Shown here piece by piece: positions 23,761 through 32,181 of a stretch of 32,425 nt of DNA. A program made the translations under genes and the position numbers. Within the stretch, counting starts at the first letter, position 1. Each line of letters starts with the position of its first letter. Origin of the DNA: Luteolibacter sp. (GTDB lineage: Bacteria; Verrucomicrobiota; Verrucomicrobiia; Verrucomicrobiales; Akkermansiaceae); NCBI GenBank assembly GCA_030696085.1, contig JAUYNL010000057.1:1-32425 (forward strand). Reading direction: 5' to 3'. Below the pieces are notes generated by a model, which was not told where the DNA came from, did no database searches, and saw nothing but the letters and a program-made list of their open reading frames with translations.

Positions 23761-26700
23761 ATGTCCGAAATCCCCACCCGCCCAGGAAAACTGATGGCCG
23801 CCAACCGCGGCGAAATCGCGATCCGCATTTTCCGCTCCGCCAACGAACTCGGCCTGCGCACGGTCTCGATCTTCGCCGAGGAGGACCGCTTCTCGATCCA
23901 CCGCTTCAAGGCGGATGAGGCCTATCCGCTCGATGCCTCGAAGGGCCCGGTCGGCGCGTATCTGGATGTCGAGGGCATCGTCGCGCTCGCCAAGCAGAAG
24001 GGGGTCACGATGATCCATCCGGGCTACGGATTTCTATCGGAAAACGCCGCGTTCGCCCGTGCCTGCGCGCGGGAGGGCATCATCTTCATCGGGCCATCGC
24101 CGGAGTTGTTGGAAAATATGGGCGACAAGACCGCGGCCCGCACGCTCGCCCACAAGTTCAAGGTGCCCACCCTGCCGGGCACCGAGGAAGCCATCACCGA
24201 TCCGGACCAGGCCCTGACCGTCGCGCACGAGATCGGTTTCCCGCTCATCATCAAGGCGGCCTTCGGCGGCGGCGGTCGAGGCATGCGCGTGGTGGAAAAA
24301 CCGTCACAACTCCCCGCGCTGCTCGCAGAGGCGCAGAACGAGGCGCTCAATGCCTTCGGAAACCCGGCGGTTTTCCTCGAAAGATATATCTCCCGCGCCA
24401 AGCACATCGAGGTGCAGATTCTCGGCGACCAGCACGGCAATGTCGTCCACCTTCACGAGCGCGACTGCTCGGTGCAGCGCCGCTATCAGAAAGTCGTCGA
24501 GGTGGCTCCGGCGATGCATCTCGATCCGAAGATCCGCAAGGATCTCTGCGAGGCCGCGGTCAAGCTCGCCAAGGGCATCGGCTACAACAACGCCGGCACC
24601 GTCGAGTTTCTCTATGACATGGACCAGAACGACTGGTTCTTCATCGAGATGAACCCGCGCATCCAGGTCGAGCACACCGTGACCGAGTGCGTGACCGGCA
24701 TCGATCTGGTTCGTTCGCAGATTCTCGTGGCACAGGGAAATCCTCTCTTCGGCGAGGAAGTCGCCATCCCGCCGCAGGACGAGATTCCCTGCATTGGCTT
24801 CGCCATCCAATGCCGCGTCACCACCGAGGATCCGCTGAAGAATTTCTCGCCGGACTACGGCCGCATCCTCAACTACCGCTCGGCCGCGGGATTCGGCATC
24901 CGCCTGGACGCCGCTTCGGGCGATGCGGGCTCGGTCGTCACGCCATATTATGACTCGATGCTGGTGAAGATCACCGCCATGGGCCGCGATTTTCCCACTG
25001 CCTGCCAGCGCATGGACCGCGCTCTGCGCGAGTTCCGCATCCGCGGCGTGAAGACGAACATCCCGTTCCTGGAAAATGTCATCGCCGATGAAACATTCCG
25101 CTCCGGCCAGGCGCACACCAAGCTCATCGATACCAAGGCCGAGCTCTTCCAATTCCGCCCGCGGCGCGACCGGGCGACCCGCACGCTTTCCTATATCTCG
25201 GACATCACGCTCAACGGCAACCCCACCGCGAAGGGCTGGAAACCCGCCGCCGCGCTGCCCAAGGCCCATGTGCCGGACTCGCTGGTCATCGAGCACCAGG
25301 CGAAGGTCCCCAAAGGCAGCCGCGATGTCCTGCTGGATCTCGGCCCGGAAAAATTCTGCCAGTGGATCCTTGATGAGAATCGCCTGCTCGTCACCGACAC
25401 CACGCTGCGCGACGCGCACCAGTCGCTCATCGCCACCCGCATGCGCACGCATGACATGCTGCGCGTGGCGGAGGCCGTCGCCCACCGCGTGCCGCAGCTT
25501 TTCTCGCTGGAAATGTGGGGCGGCGCCACCTTCGACACCGCGATGCGCTTCCTCAGCGAGTGCCCGTGGGAGCGCCTCCGCCGTCTGCGCGAGAAGATCC
25601 CGAACCTCTGTTTCCAGATGCTTTTCCGCGGCTCGAACGCCGTTGGTTATTCGAACTATCCGGACAACGTGGTCGCCGGATTCGTGAAACACGCGGCGGA
25701 CTCCGGCATGGACATCTTCCGCATCTTTGACTCGCTCAACTACCTGCCCAACATGCAGGTGGCCATGGAAGCCGCACGCGATCACGGCAAGGTGCTCTGC
25801 GAGGCGGCAATCTGTTATACCGGCGATATCAACGATGAAAAACGTGATAAGTATTCACTGGAATACTACATCGCGAAGGCCAAGGAGGTCGAACGCATGG
25901 GCGCGCACATCCTAGCCATCAAGGACATGGCCGGCCTGTGCAAACCGCTCGCAGCGCGCAAGCTCATCACCGCGCTTAAACAGGAGATCGGCATCCCCAT
26001 CCATTTCCACACCCACGACACCTCCGGCCTCAACGCCGCCTCCGTTCTGGCAGCCTGCAATGCCGGCGTGGACATCGTGGACCTCGCCATCGCCTCGATG
26101 TCCGGCTCCACCTCGCAGCCGAACCTCAACTCCGTCTCCGCCGCGCTCGCCAAGACCGAACGCGATCCGGGCCTCGATTTCAACTCGCTCAACGAGCTGT
26201 CCGATTACTGGGAGGAAGTGCTCGGTTATTACAAACCCTTCGACTCCGCGCCGCGCGCCGGCTCCGCCGAAGTGTATGAACACGAAATGCCCGGCGGCCA
26301 ATACACCAATCTCCGCGAGCAGGCGAACTCCATGGGCCTCGGCCAGCGTTGGCGCGAGATCGCCCGCACCTATGCCGATGTGAACCAGCTCTTCGGCGAC
26401 ATCGTGAAAGTCACGCCCTCGTCCAAAGTCGTCGGTGACATGTGCATGTTCCTCGTCACCCGCGGCATCAAGGCGGCGGATGTGCCGAAGCTCAAACCCG
26501 GCACCATCGACTTCCCGGAAAGCGTCATCGACATGCTTTCCGGTGGCCTCGGCCAACCCGACGGCGGCTGGCCGTTGGATGTTCAGAAAGTCGTGCTCGG
26601 CAATAAAAAGGCCACCACCAGGCGCCCTGGCGAACTCGCGGAACCCGTCGATCTGGAAGCCACCCGCGCCGAACTAACAACCAAGCTCGGCCGCCGGGCC

Positions 26701-27240
26701 TCCGACGACGACCTCTACTCGCACCTGATGTATCCGCAGGTTTTCGCCGACTTCACCGCCTTCAAATCCAGATACGACGACCTCAGCGGACTGCCGACAC
26801 CGGCGTATTTCTACGGCCTGCACCTCGGCGAGGAAATCGAGATCGAGATCGATCCCGGAAAAATCCTCATCATCAAGCTCATCTCCATCGGCGAGGCGGA
26901 TGGAGCCGGCCGCCGCACCCTGTTCTATGAACTCAACGGCATGCCGCGCGAATCCTCGGTCTTCGATCATTCGCTCAAGGCCGTTTCCAAGGCCAGCCGG
27001 CCGAAAGGAGAGCCCGCCAATCCCGCCCACGCCTGCGCGCCGATGCCGGGCATGGTCACCGAGGTCGCAGTTTCCGTAGGCCAGGAAGTCAAGGCGGGTG
27101 ACAAGCTCGTCGTGCTCGAAGCCATGAAAATGCTCACCACCGTCAGCGCCAGCTTCGATGGGACCATCGGCGAGGTTCTGGTGGCAAAGGGCGACCGGGT
27201 TGATAGCGATGATCTGCTGGTGCGGCTTGCCACGCACTGA
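23761..27240 (+). CDS. pyc: Pyruvate carboxylase
   Basis: The 1159-residue protein has the full single-chain pyruvate carboxylase plan. The biotin carboxylase half (about 10-465) begins LMAANRGEIAIRIFRSANEL, with the ATP-grasp glycine loop FGGGGRGMRVV near 168 and EMNPRIQVEHTVTE. The carboxyltransferase starts near 543 (LVTDTTLRDAHQSLIATRMR), with LFRGSNAVGYSNYPDNVV, Lys721 in AIKDMAGL and the metal ligands His750/His752 in HFHTHDTSG. The biotin domain at the end holds EAMKM, with biotinyl Lys1123. It makes oxaloacetate from pyruvate, bicarbonate and ATP to refill the TCA cycle or feed gluconeogenesis. No start other than the ATG at 23761 looks likely. It stands alone, with 161 bases free before it. 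Confidence 0.97.
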   Translation: MSEIPTRPGKLMAANRGEIAIRIFRSANELGLRTVSIFAEEDRFSIHRFKADEAYPLDASKGPVGAYLDVEGIVALAKQKGVTMIHPGYGFLSENAAFARACAREGIIFIGPSPELLENMGDKTAARTLAHKFKVPTLPGTEEAITDPDQALTVAHEIGFPLIIKAAFGGGGRGMRVVEKPSQLPALLAEAQNEALNAFGNPAVFLERYISRAKHIEVQILGDQHGNVVHLHERDCSVQRRYQKVVEVAPAMHLDPKIRKDLCEAAVKLAKGIGYNNAGTVEFLYDMDQNDWFFIEMNPRIQVEHTVTECVTGIDLVRSQILVAQGNPLFGEEVAIPPQDEIPCIGFAIQCRVTTEDPLKNFSPDYGRILNYRSAAGFGIRLDAASGDAGSVVTPYYDSMLVKITAMGRDFPTACQRMDRALREFRIRGVKTNIPFLENVIADETFRSGQAHTKLIDTKAELFQFRPRRDRATRTLSYISDITLNGNPTAKGWKPAAALPKAHVPDSLVIEHQAKVPKGSRDVLLDLGPEKFCQWILDENRLLVTDTTLRDAHQSLIATRMRTHDMLRVAEAVAHRVPQLFSLEMWGGATFDTAMRFLSECPWERLRRLREKIPNLCFQMLFRGSNAVGYSNYPDNVVAGFVKHAADSGMDIFRIFDSLNYLPNMQVAMEAARDHGKVLCEAAICYTGDINDEKRDKYSLEYYIAKAKEVERMGAHILAIKDMAGLCKPLAARKLITALKQEIGIPIHFHTHDTSGLNAASVLAACNAGVDIVDLAIASMSGSTSQPNLNSVSAALAKTERDPGLDFNSLNELSDYWEEVLGYYKPFDSAPRAGSAEVYEHEMPGGQYTNLREQANSMGLGQRWREIARTYADVNQLFGDIVKVTPSSKVVGDMCMFLVTRGIKAADVPKLKPGTIDFPESVIDMLSGGLGQPDGGWPLDVQKVVLGNKKATTRRPGELAEPVDLEATRAELTTKLGRRASDDDLYSHLMYPQVFADFTAFKSRYDDLSGLPTPAYFYGLHLGEEIEIEIDPGKILIIKLISIGEADGAGRRTLFYELNGMPRESSVFDHSLKAVSKASRPKGEPANPAHACAPMPGMVTEVAVSVGQEVKAGDKLVVLEAMKMLTTVSASFDGTIGEVLVAKGDRVDSDDLLVRLATH

Positions 27241-27264
27241 GCCTGCCATTTTCGCTGCGAGTCC

Positions 27265-27283
27265 CACGCGATCACGTGATATC
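27265..27283 (+). repeat. 19-bp element, copy 1 (upstream of GT2 gene)
   Basis: CACGCGATCACGTGATATC lies 159 bases upstream of the GT2 start at 27443 and 24 bases past the pyruvate carboxylase stop. It contains the perfect palindrome ATCACGTGAT. The same element with one change occurs at 28449-28467. It may be a binding site for a shared regulator. Confidence 0.7.
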
Positions 27284-27442
27284 ATTCAGGACGGGCACGT
27301 GGCATTTACTTGCCATGGGTCCGCTTTTGGGATTCATAATTTGATTGAAGCCGCAAGGTGGAGCCCCGGCACATTGCGTGCTTGCTGGCTTCCGCTCCCG
27401 CACCCGGCCCTCCGGCACCTCCCCACCCGTCCACCTACCTCC

Positions 27443-28414
27443 ATGCCGTCTCAATCCGAGCCATCCTCCGCTCCGGCTTCCCTGCCGACGCTCAGCATCG
27501 TCATTCCTGTTTTCAACGAGGAGCCCGTGATCCCCGAGTTGCTGCACAGGCTGCTCGCGGTTTTTGACAAGCTGCCGGACTTGCGTTGCGAGACCATCTT
27601 CGTGGATGACGGATCCCGCGATCGTTCGGTGGAAATGCTCACGGCGGCCGCGGCCGGTGACGCCCGGCTGCGCGTGATCCGCCTGACCCGCAATTTCGGC
27701 CATCAACCGGCCCTCACCGCCGGACTGGCCCACGCCGGCCACGCCGACGCGGTGGTCACGATGGATGCCGACCTGCAGGATCCGCCCGAGCTCATTCCCG
27801 AAATGGTGGAGGCTTGGCGCGGTGGTGCCGAAGTGGTGCTGGCCGTCCGGCGCTCGCGGCAGGAAGGTGGCTTGCGCCGTGTCGGTTTCGAGGCCTTTCA
27901 CCGGTTGTTCGGCTCCTTGAGTGATTTTCCGGTGGAGGCAAACACGGGCACCTTCGGCTTGCTGGGGCGATCCGCGGTGGAAGCATTCAATTCACTCGGG
28001 GAGCGGCATCGTTTCTTCCCGGGCTTGAGGACCTGGCTGGGATTCCGGCGTGCGGAGGTCTTCTATGATCGCGACGAACGGGCGGCCGGCACACCGGCGC
28101 AGACGATGGGCCGCTTGATTCGTTACGCGATGGATGGCGTGTTCAGTTTTTCGTCCCTTCCCCTGCGACTGCTGACCTACATCGGCTTGATCATCGCGAC
28201 ATGCGGTGGCGGTATCGGCCTGTTTTTCGTGGTGCGGCGGCTGATGGGTTATGAAATCGCCTTCACCGGCTTCACCACCCTGGTGACCCTGGTGTTGTTT
28301 CTCGGTGGCGTCCAACTGGTGGCCATCGGCGTGCTCGGTGAATACCTCGGGCGCATTTACGATGAGGTGAAACGCCGGCCCTTGTATCTCGTCAAACCGC
28401 CGTCCGCCCCATGA
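27443..28414 (+). CDS. GT2 glycosyltransferase, GtrB/dolichol-phosphate type
   Basis: The 323-residue protein has an N-terminal GT-A domain with IVIPVFNEEPVIPELLHRLL (20-39), FVDDGSRDRS (53-62), TRNFGHQPALTAGLAHA (82-98) and the metal-binding MDADLQDPPELIPEM (107-121). Two C-terminal membrane helices follow (about 240-262 and 270-295, YIGLIIATCGGGIGLFFVV). This is the plan of polyprenyl-phosphate sugar synthases (GtrB, ArnC, DPM1-like). It would move a sugar from a nucleotide sugar to undecaprenyl phosphate at the cytoplasmic face of the membrane. Which sugar cannot be told. The ATG at 27443 begins the conserved part; upstream sequence in frame is not family-like. It leads the surface-glycan gene set. 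Confidence 0.9.
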   Translation: MPSQSEPSSAPASLPTLSIVIPVFNEEPVIPELLHRLLAVFDKLPDLRCETIFVDDGSRDRSVEMLTAAAAGDARLRVIRLTRNFGHQPALTAGLAHAGHADAVVTMDADLQDPPELIPEMVEAWRGGAEVVLAVRRSRQEGGLRRVGFEAFHRLFGSLSDFPVEANTGTFGLLGRSAVEAFNSLGERHRFFPGLRTWLGFRRAEVFYDRDERAAGTPAQTMGRLIRYAMDGVFSFSSLPLRLLTYIGLIIATCGGGIGLFFVVRRLMGYEIAFTGFTTLVTLVLFLGGVQLVAIGVLGEYLGRIYDEVKRRPLYLVKPPSAP

Positions 28415-28448
28415 CTTTCCACGGTATCCGCCTCCTTTCGGTGTGATT

Positions 28449-28467
28449 CACGCGATCACGTAATATC
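28449..28467 (+). repeat. 19-bp element, copy 2 (upstream of propeller gene)
   Basis: CACGCGATCACGTAATATC matches the element at 27265-27283 except for G to A at position 14. It lies 68 bases before the ATG at 28536. The change breaks the ATCACGTGAT palindrome. Confidence 0.7.
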
Positions 28468-28518
28468 CGCCGGCCCTTTTCACGATAGCCTTCCAATTCC
28501 AATCGGGTCCTCCCGCCT

Positions 28519-28528
28519 CCCCCCCCCC
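28519..28528. repeat. C10 homopolymer immediately upstream of a start codon
   Basis: Ten consecutive C lie 7 bases before the ATG at 28536, where a ribosome-binding site would be expected. Such tracts are prone to length change by slippage. Confidence 0.7.
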
Positions 28529-28535
28529 GCATTCG

Positions 28536-30098
28536 ATGCCGCTTTCCTCCTCCACGCGACTTGAGAAAATTCCAGCCGTGCCCGCTATTCTCGGGCTGCT
28601 CTGGGCCTTCGGGCGCGGGCTGCTTCTGCTAGGGATCGCCTATCTGCTGCGCCACCCGCTGCTCGATGCCATCGAGGGGGCCTTTGACATCGTCGGCATC
28701 ACGGAATTCGCCATCGACGTCGCCGGCACGCCGCTGACACGGCTGCTGCTCGTGGCGGGCGCAGGCATCGGTTACTTCGCCGTGGCCAGGATTTGCTCCC
28801 GTTTTTTCCCCCGTCATGGTTATGGGTTGGCCCTCGCATGCGCACTGCTTTGCACGGCTGCTTTCACCTGGAAAGTCGGCGGCGGTGCGGCAGTGGTCGT
28901 GCTGGTCACCCTCATTCTCGCCGCGAACTGGGCGCAACTCGCGGACTTGAAGCGCATCGGCATCGGCAGCCGCCTGCTCTCCCGCGTGATTGTGATTCCG
29001 CCGGCGGTGGCCGAGGTTTTCTTCGTCAGCCGATATCTGGATTGGGTGGGCTCGTTGCTGCGGCGTGAGGCCGGAGCCGCGCTGGCTGAGCGGCCGCGCA
29101 TCCTGCCCGGCGCGTTGATCGCCGCGCTGGCGCTGGCCATGTTGATTCCGGGAGACAAGCTCGCCCGCTTCGAGCGCGCCATGCGCTCCGGCCCGGATGT
29201 GCGTGTGTTTGCCACCGGGGATTTCAATGATATCGCCTTCGACGCCAAGGAAAACCGCCTGCTCGCCACCGGCCATGGCGTGCCGCGGGTGCTCGGTTTC
29301 AATGTGGCGGATCTTTCCGCAGCGCCGATCGAGGCGGACGTCGAAACCGGTTGTGCACAGGGTTTCGAGTTTGATCCGGCAAGCGGCGAGCTCTTCATCT
29401 ACAACGGCGACACCCGCAAAATCGTGGTTCTCGACACGCGCACGCTCGCCCTCAAACGCGAGATCAACGCGCCGGACATTTCCCCCGGCGATCCCTGGAT
29501 CAAACAATGCCCGCGCTCCGGAACGCTCACCATCGCTTCGGAGGCCGATGAGCAACAGGGCAATCCTTTCGTGGTCTTCGATCGCGCGAGTGGAAACGTG
29601 CTCGACAAGCTCGACCTTGAGGCGGGCAACCTGCTGGTCCACCCGGACAAACCCATTCTTTATGCGAACTTCTTCCGCCGTGTCTGCGGAGTCGTGGCAT
29701 ACGATCTTGAAAAGCGCGCCATCCTGGCGAAAACCCCCACCGATGCCCGCACCGACCGGATGGCATTCGATCCGGTGAAGCGGGAGTTGCTGATGGCATC
29801 TCCCGTCGAGGGCCGGATCCAGTGCTTCGACGCGCTCACATTGGCACCGAAAGGTCCCTTCAAGGCGATCCTCGGCGTGCGGGTGATCACGGTGGACGAG
29901 GCGAATGACGCGATGTTCGTCGGCAGCCTGATCACCGGCCGGATCGCGCTGATGGGTCTCACCGACCGCAAGGTCAAACAAGTCTGGTATCTCGGCCCGT
30001 GGCTGCGCTCGATTGTGATCGCTCCGGGAACCGGAATCGCCTACGTTTCCTCCCAGAAAGGGTTGTATGAACTCAACTACGATCACCGCAATCGATGA
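28536..30098 (+). CDS. Membrane protein with C-terminal seven-repeat beta-propeller
   Basis: The 520-residue protein has about five membrane helices in residues 16-206, then an extracytoplasmic domain from about 222. That domain shows seven repeats of about 40 residues, each ending in a strand and turn: FNDIAFDAKENRLLATGHG, GFEFDPASGELFIYNGDT, KQCPRSGTLTIASEA, NLLVHPDKPILYANFF, RMAFDPVKRELLMASPVEG, RVITVDEANDAMFVGSLITG and SIVIAPGTGIAYVSSQKGLY. They look like YVTN/YncE-type propeller blades. I do not recognise the whole architecture. A membrane bundle carrying a propeller suggests a sensor, adaptor or glycan-binding protein of the surface locus. It overlaps the acyltransferase start by 32 bases and has the 19-bp element and C10 tract upstream. 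Confidence 0.72.
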   Translation: MPLSSSTRLEKIPAVPAILGLLWAFGRGLLLLGIAYLLRHPLLDAIEGAFDIVGITEFAIDVAGTPLTRLLLVAGAGIGYFAVARICSRFFPRHGYGLALACALLCTAAFTWKVGGGAAVVVLVTLILAANWAQLADLKRIGIGSRLLSRVIVIPPAVAEVFFVSRYLDWVGSLLRREAGAALAERPRILPGALIAALALAMLIPGDKLARFERAMRSGPDVRVFATGDFNDIAFDAKENRLLATGHGVPRVLGFNVADLSAAPIEADVETGCAQGFEFDPASGELFIYNGDTRKIVVLDTRTLALKREINAPDISPGDPWIKQCPRSGTLTIASEADEQQGNPFVVFDRASGNVLDKLDLEAGNLLVHPDKPILYANFFRRVCGVVAYDLEKRAILAKTPTDARTDRMAFDPVKRELLMASPVEGRIQCFDALTLAPKGPFKAILGVRVITVDEANDAMFVGSLITGRIALMGLTDRKVKQVWYLGPWLRSIVIAPGTGIAYVSSQKGLYELNYDHRNR

Positions 30099-31221
30099 TG
30101 TCGGAGAGCGGGCGGCCGTCGTGCCGCGTCCGCACCAGCATATGCCCTCGCTCGATGGATTGCGCGGCGTCGCGATCATTCTGGTGGTGGTCTATCATTT
30201 CCTGGCATCGATGCACGCGGAGTTCACCATCAATCAAAAGCTCGCCCGCTGGAGCGAACTCGGATGGTCGGGAGTCGATCTGTTTTTTGTTCTCTCGGGT
30301 TTCCTGATCACGGGCATTCTTTATGATGCGAAGAACACGCCGCGGTTTTTCCGCAACTTCTACGCGCGCCGGGCACTGCGCATTTTTCCGCTCTATTACA
30401 CCGCGCTGGCGGTCGTGATCGCGATGACGCCGTTGCTCATGCACATGAAGCTGCAGGGCACCGCCAATCCGGGCTGGATCTCGATCTACGCGACAAATTT
30501 CGTGATCGCCGCCAAGGGTGCGGGATCCTTCGGCATCCTGGATCACTTCTGGTCGCTGGCTGTGGAGGAGCATTTCTATTTTGTCTGGCCTGCGATCGTG
30601 TTCCTCCTCAGCCGCGGCAGGCTTATGGTAGTGGCGGCCTGCGCCTGTGTGATCGCGCCTTGCCTGCGCTACGCCGCCTGGGACGGGGGGGCGTCGCTTC
30701 CCGTAGGGGCTTACATGCTCACCCCGATGCGCATGGACTCGCTCGCCGCCGGAGCCTTCATCGCGCTGATGGTCCGCGGGCCGAAGGGCATGACCGGACT
30801 CATCAAGCCGTCCCTGATCGTTGCCGGCACCGCGCTGGCCATGTTCCTGGCAATGGTGCTCGTGCGGCAAACGAAAAGCTCCATGGATCCCTGGATCGGC
30901 ATCCTCGGATTATCCACGCTCTGGTTGTTTTACGGGGCCACGCTGATCCTCGCGCTCAACTGGACGCCGCTGAAAACCGTGATGTCGCTGCCCGTGCTGC
31001 GCTGGTTCGGCAAATACTCATATGGAATGTATGTGTGGCATCCGATCATCTTCATGATCGTTTTCCACAACGATGTGGCGCGTGGAATCCGTCATGGCGG
31101 CGGGCCCGTGCAGATGCTCGCCACCGGTGCGGTCGCGCTCGGCCTGATGTTCGCGATCACCCTTGCGAGCTGGCATCTTTGGGAGAAGCAGTTCCTGAAG
31201 TTCAAGGGACGCTTCGCATGA
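30067..31221 (+). CDS. Acyltransferase 3 family membrane protein (OafA/YrhL-like)
   Basis: The 384-residue protein is a typical acyltransferase-3 with about ten membrane helices. Motifs in order are MPSLDGLRGVAIILVVVYHF (26-45), GVDLFFVLSGFLITGIL, RRALRIFPLYYTALAVV, DHFWSLAVEEHFYFVWP (conserved catalytic-type His and Glu-Glu-His) and a late YSYGMYVWHP. Family members O-acetylate sugars of O-antigen, peptidoglycan, exopolysaccharide or antibiotics from the inner membrane. Here the target is probably the glycan built by the adjacent GT2 genes. AAAGGG at 30057-30062 supports the ATG at 30067, which overlaps the previous gene by 32 bases. MPSLDGLRG at 30142 is an alternative start, with a shorter N-terminus. 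Confidence 0.92.
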   Translation: MNSTTITAIDDVGERAAVVPRPHQHMPSLDGLRGVAIILVVVYHFLASMHAEFTINQKLARWSELGWSGVDLFFVLSGFLITGILYDAKNTPRFFRNFYARRALRIFPLYYTALAVVIAMTPLLMHMKLQGTANPGWISIYATNFVIAAKGAGSFGILDHFWSLAVEEHFYFVWPAIVFLLSRGRLMVVAACACVIAPCLRYAAWDGGASLPVGAYMLTPMRMDSLAAGAFIALMVRGPKGMTGLIKPSLIVAGTALAMFLAMVLVRQTKSSMDPWIGILGLSTLWLFYGATLILALNWTPLKTVMSLPVLRWFGKYSYGMYVWHPIIFMIVFHNDVARGIRHGGGPVQMLATGAVALGLMFAITLASWHLWEKQFLKFKGRFA

Positions 31222-31227
31222 GACATG

Positions 31228-32169
31228 TCACCCGTCGCTGGATTCCGTGATGATGTAGAGCGGACGGTTCTTGGTTTCGAGATAAGTTTTCGCGAGATAG
31301 TTGCCGAGAATTCCCACCGAGAAGAGCTGGATGCCGCCGATGAACAGAACCACGCTCATGAGCGACGGATAGCCCGCGACGGGATCGCCCCACAGGATGG
31401 TTTTGACGACCACCACACAAATCATCACGAAGGCCACGAGGCAGAGAATGATGCCGGCGAGCGAGGCGAAGATCAGTGGCGAGGTGGAAAACGCGGTGAT
31501 CCCATCGATGGAGTAGAGCAGGAGCTGGCGGAACGACCACTTGGTCACGCCGGCCGCCCGTTCGGTGTTTTCATATTCGAACCAGCGGGTTCTGAAGCCC
31601 ACCCATGAGTAGATTCCTTTTGAAAACCGGTTGTATTCCTTGAGCGATAGGATGGCATCAGTCATTTTCCGGGACATGAGCCTGAAATCACGCGCGCCAT
31701 CGACAATGCGCGCGTCTGAGATTCCAGACATCAGCCGGTAAAATACGCGAGCGAAGATCGAGCGGATGAGCGGCTCTCCCTTGCGTGAGACGCGCCTTGT
31801 GGCGGCGCAATCGTAGTTTCCCGATAGCACCGTCTGATACATCTCCGGCAGCAGCGCGGGAGGGTCCTGAAGATCGGCGTCCATCACCGCCACGTAGGCG
31901 CCGCGCGCTGCCTCCAGCCCCGCGAGCAGGGCCGCCTCCTTGCCGAAATTCCGGGAAAACGACAGATATCGGACTGCAGGGTCCGCCTGGTGAAGCTCCT
32001 TGAGGATCGGCAGGGTGTTGTCCTGCGACCCGTCATCCACGAGGATGATTTCGAAGGACGCGCCGGCCATGAGCGCGCGGATCCGTTCCAGTTCGGCGTG
32101 AAACAGGCGCAGCACGGCCTCTTCATTATAGCAGGGGACCACGATCGTGATGTCAGGACGCTTGTCCAT
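31228..32169 (-). CDS. GT2 glycosyltransferase, GtrB/ArnC-like
   Basis: The 313-residue protein has the GT-A domain ITIVVPCYNEEAVLRLFHAE (7-26), ILVDDGSQDNTLPILKELH (42-60), SFSRNFGKEAALLAGLEAA and VMDADLQDPPALLPEM (95-110). A basic, Arg/Lys-rich middle leads to two C-terminal membrane helices (ASLAGIILCLVAFVMICVVV and SVVLFIGGIQLFSVGILGNY). This is the polyprenyl-phosphate glycosyltransferase plan, distinct from but related to the GT2 at 27443. The start is the second of two adjacent ATGs (32172 and 32169). AGGAGG at 32176-32181 is 6 bases from the second and only 3 from the first. It points toward and meets the acyltransferase gene 6 bases away. Confidence 0.9.
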   Translation of the reverse strand: MDKRPDITIVVPCYNEEAVLRLFHAELERIRALMAGASFEIILVDDGSQDNTLPILKELHQADPAVRYLSFSRNFGKEAALLAGLEAARGAYVAVMDADLQDPPALLPEMYQTVLSGNYDCAATRRVSRKGEPLIRSIFARVFYRLMSGISDARIVDGARDFRLMSRKMTDAILSLKEYNRFSKGIYSWVGFRTRWFEYENTERAAGVTKWSFRQLLLYSIDGITAFSTSPLIFASLAGIILCLVAFVMICVVVVKTILWGDPVAGYPSLMSVVLFIGGIQLFSVGILGNYLAKTYLETKNRPLYIITESSDG

Positions 32170-32175
32170 CATGCG

Positions 32176-32181
32176 CCTCCT
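32176..32181 (-). promoter_or_regulatory. Strong Shine-Dalgarno site of the minus-strand GT2 gene
   Basis: Read on the minus strand, AGGAGG lies 6 bases before the ATG at 32169 and 3 bases before the ATG at 32172. The spacing favours 32169. It is the clearest Shine-Dalgarno match I saw in the window. Confidence 0.65.

Noticed and set aside
24304-25785. 493-codon minus-strand frame inside pyruvate carboxylase
   Set aside because: It lies wholly within a gene with clear motifs on the other strand. Long antisense frames are expected in G/C-rich DNA.
28629-30179. 516-codon minus-strand frame opposite the propeller gene
   Set aside because: Shadow of the plus-strand gene: Arg/Ala/His-rich with no signature, and it overlaps the next gene's start.
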